Part shown: in pieces, positions 38,452 to 47,400 of the stretch
Numbering within the stretch: position 1 is the first letter of the stretch
Layout of the letters: every line of letters begins with the position of its first letter
Source: Isoetes taiwanensis
Lineage: Eukaryota > Streptophyta > Lycopodiopsida > Isoetales > Isoetaceae
Direction of reading: 5' to 3'
DNA: 64,000 nt
NCBI GenBank assembly: GCA_021234155.1
Contig: JAJEKV010000215.1
Coordinates: 808,001-872,000 of the forward strand
The notes under the pieces: generated by a model
Seen by the model: the letters and a program-made list of their open reading frames with translations, nothing else
Databases searched by the model: none
Told to the model about the DNA's origin: nothing
Position numbers and translations under genes: made by a program

Positions 38452-41400
38452 ATGGTTTGGTGTAGCTACTGTAGCAAGGATCAAATTGCAGAGCGGGATG
38501 ATATCAATGGTTTCACGTAAGTGCATATCCAAGAACTTGTTTAGTTTTAGTAAGAATTACTTTCTTCAGTCTGAAAGACTTTAACCTAGATCAACTGATG
38601 TTCATGCACACACATTTGAAATTTGTAACTCTAGAGAATGCAACAGATGGCAGTATGAAGAAATAGACTTTAAGGAATATCATGGGCTAGCTCATGTATA
38701 CAATATCAGAATAGCTTGTGTATTCTGGATTCTATTCGGAAAAATACAAGACCTTATTTAAACAACCTTTTCCCGAGATCAAGTACCCAAATTGGGGCCA
38801 GATCAAGAGCAGATTCTTTAATCTGAAAGGCTAAATAGGGAAACTCATTATAGATTACTGCCCATGATAGCATAGTTATTTTGAACTTTCTGCGAAGCCT
38901 AGAAAAGTCAATAAGTGGCAGTGTGCAGAAGTAGGCTTTGAAGCTATGAAGGCATCTCATAAGAAAGCATGGACATTTCTCGTTTTCTTCAAGTTTTTCT
39001 TATTAGATGCCATAGCCTAAATGTGCTGGCGTATTGGGGCTTCACTGTGTTGATAAAAGAATATAACTTATGGAAAGGGACAGTGATACTTCCTGTAGAA
39101 AATGGTGAGATATCTGGCTTTCTAATTTCACATTAGCTGCATCTCTTTCCAGTTTCTGTCTTGGTACCATGCCAATGGTCCATGGGACCTTGTGGTTTCG
39201 GGACGGGTACATTATACAGCCCCCCTCCCCTATGTGGCGCAATCGTAGCCCTCCATTTCAAGCATCGGCGGCCAGATATCAGCCATTGTGGGTGGGGGGG
39301 TATAATGCACTCTACCCGTGGTTTCACTGCTGTTCCACACTGTTGAGAACTGCTTTAATGATTTTTTATGCAATTTATAAATGGTAAGATCAATAACCAA
39401 CAAGGAAAATACTGGGCTTGTTGTTTTCCTAAATTGCACTTATTTGGCATGATAAACAGCTGTTGTACGGGATGTGGGCGAGTGCTTGATGACAACAATT
39501 ATTCTTCTGATGTTCAGTTTGCTAAGTCTGCTTCTGGGCAGGTACTTCCGTTATCCTTATCCTTTCTGTTGGATGTTTTCTGCCAGCCATTCTTCTACTT
39601 GATCTTGGATGTCTTTATCTGCAGAGCCATGTTGTTGGAAACTTCATAAGAGAAGGACAATACAGCACATATTCCCGTCTTGGAAATGGTTCTGGCACTC
39701 TTTCTGGTTACCAGTCAGCTTCACATGAGAGAACACTTTCGATAAAGGTCAGGTTGGTGTTCAAAAGCAATGGAGAATTACATCCTTGCTATTCATGCCT
39801 ACGTGTTAATTCTCTTGTAACACTGCTACTGTTTCTTGATTTACAGGAAGGCAGGAAATACGGGGACATGGCAGACTGGCTATCAATGGGTGGACGGGAT
39901 GATACCACAAGTGCAGCACATAGGCTTTATGTGGTCTGTTTCCACTTATATTTCTTCCTTTGTTTCTAGTATAGTTTTAGGGGAGACTTACAATACTGGT
40001 TCCTTCATTGTAGTTAGCAGTGGAGAAGAACTTCACTAGAGGCAGGAGGACACAACAAGTAGCAGCCGCATGCCTGTATATCGTATGCGGTAAAGCCAAG
40101 TGCTATATCTATGTTTTGCGTAACCTCATTTAAGTATCTTATGTTCTCAGTGAAACAAAGAAGTCCTTAATTTGACAGTTTTAAGTATATGATACTGCGT
40201 TTAGGCATCTTAAGATGCAAGGTCTTAATGGTAGCATATTCAAGGGACATCGACAGTTTGCATTTATCAATTCTGGTTGAAGTTTTTTGATTGTTCACCA
40301 TTTCCGATCTCAAATTCCAATCGTCATATCGAATAAAAGGAGGGGTGAGGTTCGTTTCTCAAGTTACTTAACAAAACTTAGATTCAGCAACTCTTAAACA
40401 AGGACGAAATTCCACTCCTATACACGTGTACGACTAGGTTGTCCTTGAAAGGAGCAGTTGTGTGCTGACAGCCCTGAAGCATTGTGCCGAGAGACAAGAC
40501 TACAGATAAATTTGTGGAAGACTAAAGTGGTGCCTGTCAACACTTCATGTAAGGCCATTCAAGTGTCTCTGAAGATCTTGCCAAGATGATGAGGGTTGTC
40601 AGCATGATGCATAATCTGGGCCAGCATGGAGCCTTTACTCCCAAAATCCAAATTATCGCATCTGACCTTTCTAACATGGCCCATTATGTTCTTAGGAAAT
40701 CAAAGGATGCCATATCAGCTCATTGGAAGCGCCTAGCATTTTTGGCCTTTGGAAATAGCTGTTTTTTAGTGACATGTTGAAATGCGGGCTTTTGAATAAA
40801 GATAAAGCAGCAGTAAAATTTTATCTTTAGTGGTCTTTACTTTTTCAATTAATGCTCTTTGCATGAAGCCATGACTAGAAGGCTTCCAGGTATATTTGCT
40901 GGGTTGCTTGCTTGCCTTAGAATTATTAGAAAGGAGAGATATTACTATGCTGACTAGATGCTGACGTGTCACTGTAGCTGACGTGGCGTACTCTATATAA
41001 GCCACAGTCAGTCTTCTTAAGAGTAGTTGAGTGAAGAGACCAACTCACGTTGGTGCGCTTGTATCTTCTTCTGTTCTTTCAGTTTCATTACATTCTAAGA
41101 TGGTATCAGAGCCGATCTGAAAGAGGAAGGTAGTGCAGCGTTGCCTATTTGTAAAGATCGGATTCAGCCAGGTGTTGTGGTTCGATCTGATCAAAGTTTG
41201 AGTGATCTTTGTAAAGATCTAGTGTTTTTTTTTGTTTTTTTTCGTCCAGATTGATTGGATAGTGCAAATTCAGGAATTCCGATTCATATTCTTGAATTTC
41301 CGGGTGAAATTGTCGCTGCTCTTGGTCAGATTGACGTGATCAGGGAGATCGGCTAACTTTAGTGTAAGTTTGGCTTGATTTGGGGCAGATCGGCTATATT

Positions 41401-44400
41401 TGGTGCACATCGGCTATACTTGACGTTGGTAGATCTTGCAAACTGGTTTGATTTGTCGACTATTGTCCAAGATTGGCTTGCTTTCGTGTTGATTCACGGA
41501 CTTGAGTCCGCATCTCTCTGCAATTTGTCTTTGCATTCTGTCTTCTTTTGTTTGCAAATGGCTGTGAGCCAAGAACCGTGGAAATACTTCCAACATCCTG
41601 TTCTCGATCATCAAAATTTCTTTACCTGGAAGGAGGCTTTCAAAACCAATCTGCATCTGCGAGATTTGAGCGAAGTTCTAGGTTCTAAATGGAATCCACA
41701 GACAGATGCTGAGAAGAAGAAAGATGATTATGCTTTGAATCATCTAAAAGCATGTGTAGGTACAGATTTTCTGATGGATCTTAAGGATTTTCATGATTTC
41801 AAATCGGCTTTCCTGTTTCTTCATGATCAGTGTGTACTTAAAGGAGAAGGTCACCAGCTTTTTGTGTCTTACACAGATTGATACCCTCAGGTTGCTTGAT
41901 TGTTCTGGAGTAAGAGATTATTTGAAGAAACTTAAAGGTTTACAAGAAGCTTATGTCGCAGCAGGTGGTCAAATGAAGGATTCCAGGCTTATTCTTTATG
42001 CACTCAAAGGATTGCCTGAAGAATATAGGCATTTTGTCAAATTTTATAAGCTGCAACAAAACATTTCAGTCGATTTTCATCAATTTCAGCAGCAATTACT
42101 TGAAGAAGAGCAGGAACATAAAAGGTCAGCAGATACTGCAGCAGCTCATTATTCTAATACTAAAGCTGTTCCTTCTAGTTCTGTTTCCTCAAAAGTCGAC
42201 TTCTACTAAGAAGCCAATGTCATGTTGGCACTGTGGAGCAGAGGGTCATATGAAGTTTCAGTGCAAGAAATTTCAGAAGGAAGTTGCTCAATATCTCAAG
42301 TATAAATCACAATCTAGAAAAGATAAAGAGACTGTCAAAGATTCAGAGATTAGTGCCAAGGTTTCAGAAATTTCGCTTGATGATCTGGAGGAGCAGTTTT
42401 TGGCTTTGGTGACTGATCAGTTTGAGGAAGATGAGCTTTGGCTTGTTGATTCGGGGAGCCACCAAGCATTTGGCCAGTAAGTCCCATGTTTTTCTGATCT
42501 ACAACCTCATCATTCCACTGTCGTCAAGATGGCTGATGGCAATCTTGCTCGTTCTAAAGGCAAGGGCAAGGTTCAAATCGATCTTGATTCCTCTTCTACA
42601 CTCAAAATTGATGATGTTCTGCATATGCCTGATTTGGTGGTCAATTTGCTTAGCGTGAGTCAAATTTATAAACAATTAGGTTTCTCAATTCTTTTTGAAG
42701 GAGGTCAAGTCTATATCTGCAGCAAGAAGCTCTTACAGCTGATTGATCCAAGTTTGGTTGGGATTGTTGCTCAAGGCAATTTAACCAAAGATGGTCTTTA
42801 TGTTCTGCATGGCAAGAACACTCATCATGCTCATACTGCTGAAGTCTCACCGTCTTCTACTTCTTCCTGCTCAACTTCAGAATCCTTATGGCATGCCAGA
42901 ATGCGGGCATATTGGTCTTTCTCCTCTAGTTATTGCATCTAAATTAGGAATGGTTCAAGGCCTTCCTTTACTCAAAAATCAAGACCTGCAATGTCATGCC
43001 TGCAGATTGGGCAAACAAGTGCAGGCTCCATTTCCTAAACAAGCAACATTTCGAGCTACTCAGCCTTTAGAACTTATTCATTCAGATATTTGCTATATGC
43101 CACTTGAATCCTTGGCTGGTAGCAGGTATTTTCTGGTTTTGTAGATGACTTTAGTCGATTCACTTGGGTTTATCCACTGAAGTTTAAGTCTCAAGCCTTC
43201 TCTACTTTCAAAAATTTCAGTGCCTTGGTTCAAACTCAGCTGTCTACTTCTATCAAAGGGTATCAGAACAGATAATGCAAGAGAGTATTTGTCAGCAGAA
43301 TTTGAAGCCTATCTTCGAGATAAAGGCATTCATAGGGAACTTATTGTGCCCTATGCTCATTCCCAAAATGGGGTGGCTGGCGGAAGCACAGAACATTATT
43401 GAATTTAGCTCGAAGCTTGCTCAAACACAAGAACATGCCACCTAGTTTTTGGGCAGAAGCAGTTCTGACTGCTTGTTATCTTTCAAATCGGGCACCCACA
43501 AAGTCCTTGAATCTAAAGACACCCTTTGAGACACTTTATTCAATCAAACCTGATGTTTCCCATTTCAGAGTGTTTGGATGTCTTGGTTATGCTGCCTATC
43601 CAAAGGAGATACTACAGAAGCAAGGCAAGTTAGCTGATAGGGCACGTCAAGTCATTTTCATTGGATATACTCCCAACATGAAGGCCTGGAGGTGTTATGA
43701 TCCCGAAACTCAGACTGTTTTTGCCTCAAGGAGTATGCAATTTTTTGAAAACAAATCTTATGATTTTCAGCTTTCACATCCTGTTGATTATGACACTGCT
43801 GTCATAAATCTTTTAGACATTGATTCTTGTTCTTCTCCATCATCTATTTCTTCCTCATCTTCCACTATTTCTCTTCCTCTCTCTTCTTCATCTTCCACTG
43901 TTTCTGCTTCCTCATTTCTTAGTCCTCCTGTACCTTTACCCACATTTAGCCCTTCTATTCCTTTACCTACAATTGAGCCAATCCCACAGTCCATATCCAC
44001 AAATCCATATGCTGACTATGAACCTCTTGATTACCACGAAATACCTGAACATTCGTCGTGTTTTACCTCTTACTTTTCCTCAGCCCAACCACATTCATGA
44101 TTTACAATACCCTGACTCTAGTTCTTCTGTTTTGTGCAATTTTGCACTCATGACTAAAGTTTTACACGATCGAGATCCTATTTTCTACAATCAGGCAGCT
44201 AAATCAGATCACTGGATTCATGCCATGCAAGAGGAATTGGAGATGATGTCAAAACAGGATACATGGGATCTTGTTCCTCGACCTTCTGATAAGAATGTTA
44301 TAGGTGCCAAATGGATCTTTAGGACTAAATACAGGTCGGATGGTACCATTTCCAGATACAAGGCTCGTCTTGTAGCAAAAGGGTATACTCAGCAGGAAGG

Positions 44401-47400
44401 CTTTGATTACAATGATGTTTTTTCTCCTGTGGTCAGATTGGATACTTTGAGAGCTGTATTGGCCTTAGCAGCACAGTCAGCCTGGCCAGTTCATCATTTT
44501 GATTTCAAATCTGCTTTTCTCAATGGTGATTTGGAGGAAGAGTTGTATATGCAGCAGCCCCCAGGTTTTGTGAGCAAACAATTTCCTGATTATGTTTGCA
44601 AGCTTAAGAAAAGTATATATGGTTTGAAACAGGCACCTCGGTGTTGGAATCACAAAATTAATGGGTATCTGGAAAAATTGGGATATCACAGGTCTCGAGC
44701 AGATCCTAGCCTCTATTTTCAGTTTCAAGGTGCCAATGTATCTATTCTTCTTCTTTATGTTGATGATACTATTCTAACTGGCAGTGCAGTTGATCTCATT
44801 CAACATACCAAGAATTGTATTTTCTCAGACTTTGAAGTCACTGATTTGGGTCTTATGCACTATTGTTTGGGTATTGAAATTTGGCAGACTTCTCAAGGTA
44901 TTCACCTCACTCAGCAGAAGTATATTAAAGAGATACTAGACAAATTTCATATGACAGATGCCAAGCCTACTAAGGTTCCTTGGGATCCAGGTCATAAACT
45001 ATCTTTGCAGTCTGAAGAAGAAGATGCAGATGCCACTCTTTATCGACAGTTAGTAGGGGAATTGTTATACCTTACTATCACTCGACCAGATATCACATAT
45101 TCAGTAGGTGTGCTCACTACCGCTTTATGACACATCCTAAAAGTATCTCATTGGAAAGCTGCTAAACAGGTCCTTAGATATCTTGTTGGCACACAAACTG
45201 AAGGTCTTTTCTATGGAAGGGTCAGTAATCCTCAGCTGAAAATTTATTCTGACTCTGACATGGCTTCTACAGATGTAACTTCAAGAAAATCCTTGACAGG
45301 CTTTATTTCCTTCTTTGGGAATAGTCCAATCACTTGGAGTTCCAGATCTCAACCTACTGTTAGTATCAGTACTACTGAAGCTGAACTCAAGGCTCTCACT
45401 GCTACAACTCAAGAACTAAAATGGTTGCTGCATCTTTTTGAAGATTTAAAGATTCCTGTTAAGCCAGCTCATTTATACTGTGATAATAGCGGGGCTATTT
45501 CACATGTTAAGGACCTAAAGATGCACCTGCAGATAAAACATTTAGATATCAAACTCTGTTTTATCCGAGAGCAACTTCAAGAGGGTTATCTGCTTCTACA
45601 TCACTGTCCAACTCATGCACAGATAGCAGATGGTTTTACTAAAGCGTTATCAGGCAAGCACTTCAGCAATCTTAAAAGTATTTTACACTTGCAACCCTAT
45701 TGTCCTGAAGGGGGATAGCAGCTGAAGGGGGATTTTCAAGCATCTAGTCAAAGGGGGATATTAGAAAGGAGAGATATTACTATGCTGACTAGATGCTGAC
45801 GTGTCACTGTAGCTGACGTGGCGTACTCTATATAAGCCACAGTCAGTCTTCTTAAGAGTAGTTGAGTGAAGAGACCAACTCACGTTGGTGCGCTTGTATC
45901 TTCTTCTGTTCTTTCAGTTTCATTACATTCTAAGAAGAATATTCAGCTTTCTCGCTTCCTTTGCCTTCTTTTTTCTAAGACACTTTAGGGACATAGACTG
46001 GTACAAATTTTTCCATATCACTTACTGCAATATGAGTGGCTTGTGAAGAGACTGTAAAACCTTTCTCTTATGACAGAGTACGCTAGGCAGATACAAATAC
46101 AGTGTCCATTCTGATTTATGGAATCACAATGTTTGTGTTGGTCCCCCCTCCCCCCCCCCAAACCACCCACCAAAAAAAAAGAAGAAAAAACCCAGAAAAA
46201 AAAAAGAAAAAGAAAAAAGCGTTACAATGGCTAGGATACTCTGGCAATCTTTCCCAGAGAACGAACAAAGTTGTGGATTACTCATGGTTTTTGGTTCTAT
46301 GGTTGTTTAGCGATATCTCTATGTTGACATGATACTCTGATGTTTTTGTTCAGTCAAGATAGCAAGCCATTACCTCTTAATTGATTTCTCAGACTACCTG
46401 CAGACAAACGTGTAAGTGGGCTGCCACTTGCTGGACCATTCTAATGGCAAAGATTACAGAAAAATCATTTATTTGTACTTTCCAGGTATGTATTAGGTGC
46501 TGTCTTCCTTCAACTATGCAGACTTTTACGGCTTGATCAGCATCCAATAATGCAGAAGCCTGTTGATCCAAGTCTATTTATACATCGATTTACTGATCGT
46601 ATGTTTCTTGTTTTTTTTTTTAAAGTACCTTACTGCTATTTCAGTTGGTTGTTTGTCACTGGTGGGCATCATGTTACAGGCAAGTCCTTTTACATGTCTG
46701 AGTAAATTCTATTCAGGTCTTTTATCTAGAAGCGGGGAATCCGGTGGAAGGAAACATCATTCGATTGCTAACACTGCTTTGAGGCTTGTTGCAAGTATGA
46801 AGCGGGACTGGATACAGGTTTTTGCCTTAAATATTGTTTCTCTTTTTAGATTGTTTGATGCAAACATAACAGGAGTTCATGGGCATATCTGAACTGTGCC
46901 AGTGGACCTACACGGGAGGATCAAACGTTTTCTTTGTTTGTTTTTGTTTTTATTAGTGAGGCATAGTTTAGCTTGTCTAGTTTTCTATTTGTATATATCT
47001 AGCTTATGAATCGTAGTTTTTGTTGCAGACAGGCAGGAGGCCAAGTGGTGTGTGTGGTGCAGCTTTATATCTCTCAGCACTTATTCATGGCTTTGAGTGC
47101 ACAAAAAGTGATGTGGTGTGCATGCTGCTGCCTTATTGCTTCAAACAAATTCTTAGTACAGCTGCTGTTTATATCTTTCTTTGTTTCTTTAATAGATATT
47201 TATTTAATCTTTCTTTGTTGATGGCTCTTACCTAGATAAGTGTCGTACATATATGCGAATCCACCCTGAGAAAGCGGTTAGTTGAGTTTGAGAATACTGA
47301 ATCAGGCAGCTTAACTGTGAGTGCTTGATATCAAGCTCATGTTACCATGTGTTGCTTAGCCTGAAAAGATGTTCGTTGTCTTGCTTGTAACAGGCAGAGG

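Larger units (their letters stand above)
40919..45940 (+). mobile_element. Ty1/copia LTR retrotransposon inside BRF1 intron 5
   Basis: This is a full-length element of 5012 bp (40924-45935), flanked by the target duplication AGAAT (40919-40923 and 45936-45940). It has two LTRs of 177 bp that I read as identical, a TGGTATCAGAGC primer-binding site and an AAAGGGGGA polypurine tract. Internal order is gag, protease, integrase, RT, RNase H, the order diagnostic of Ty1/copia. It lies in the same orientation as BRF1. At least ten frame breaks split the single polyprotein frame, so this copy could not have made an active polyprotein as written. Identical LTRs nevertheless imply recent insertion. Confidence 0.96.

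Noticed and set aside
41414-41656. Minus-strand frame across the copia leader and gag start
   Set aside because: It is a shadow of the gag frame and element leader; all copia domains read on the plus strand.
46646-46680. Possible extra BRF1 mini-exon reading LGCLSLVGIMLQ
   Set aside because: Direct joining of exon 7 (ends 46598) to exon 8 (starts 46717) keeps phase and gives the family-like FTDRLLSRSG; the extra piece would disturb it.
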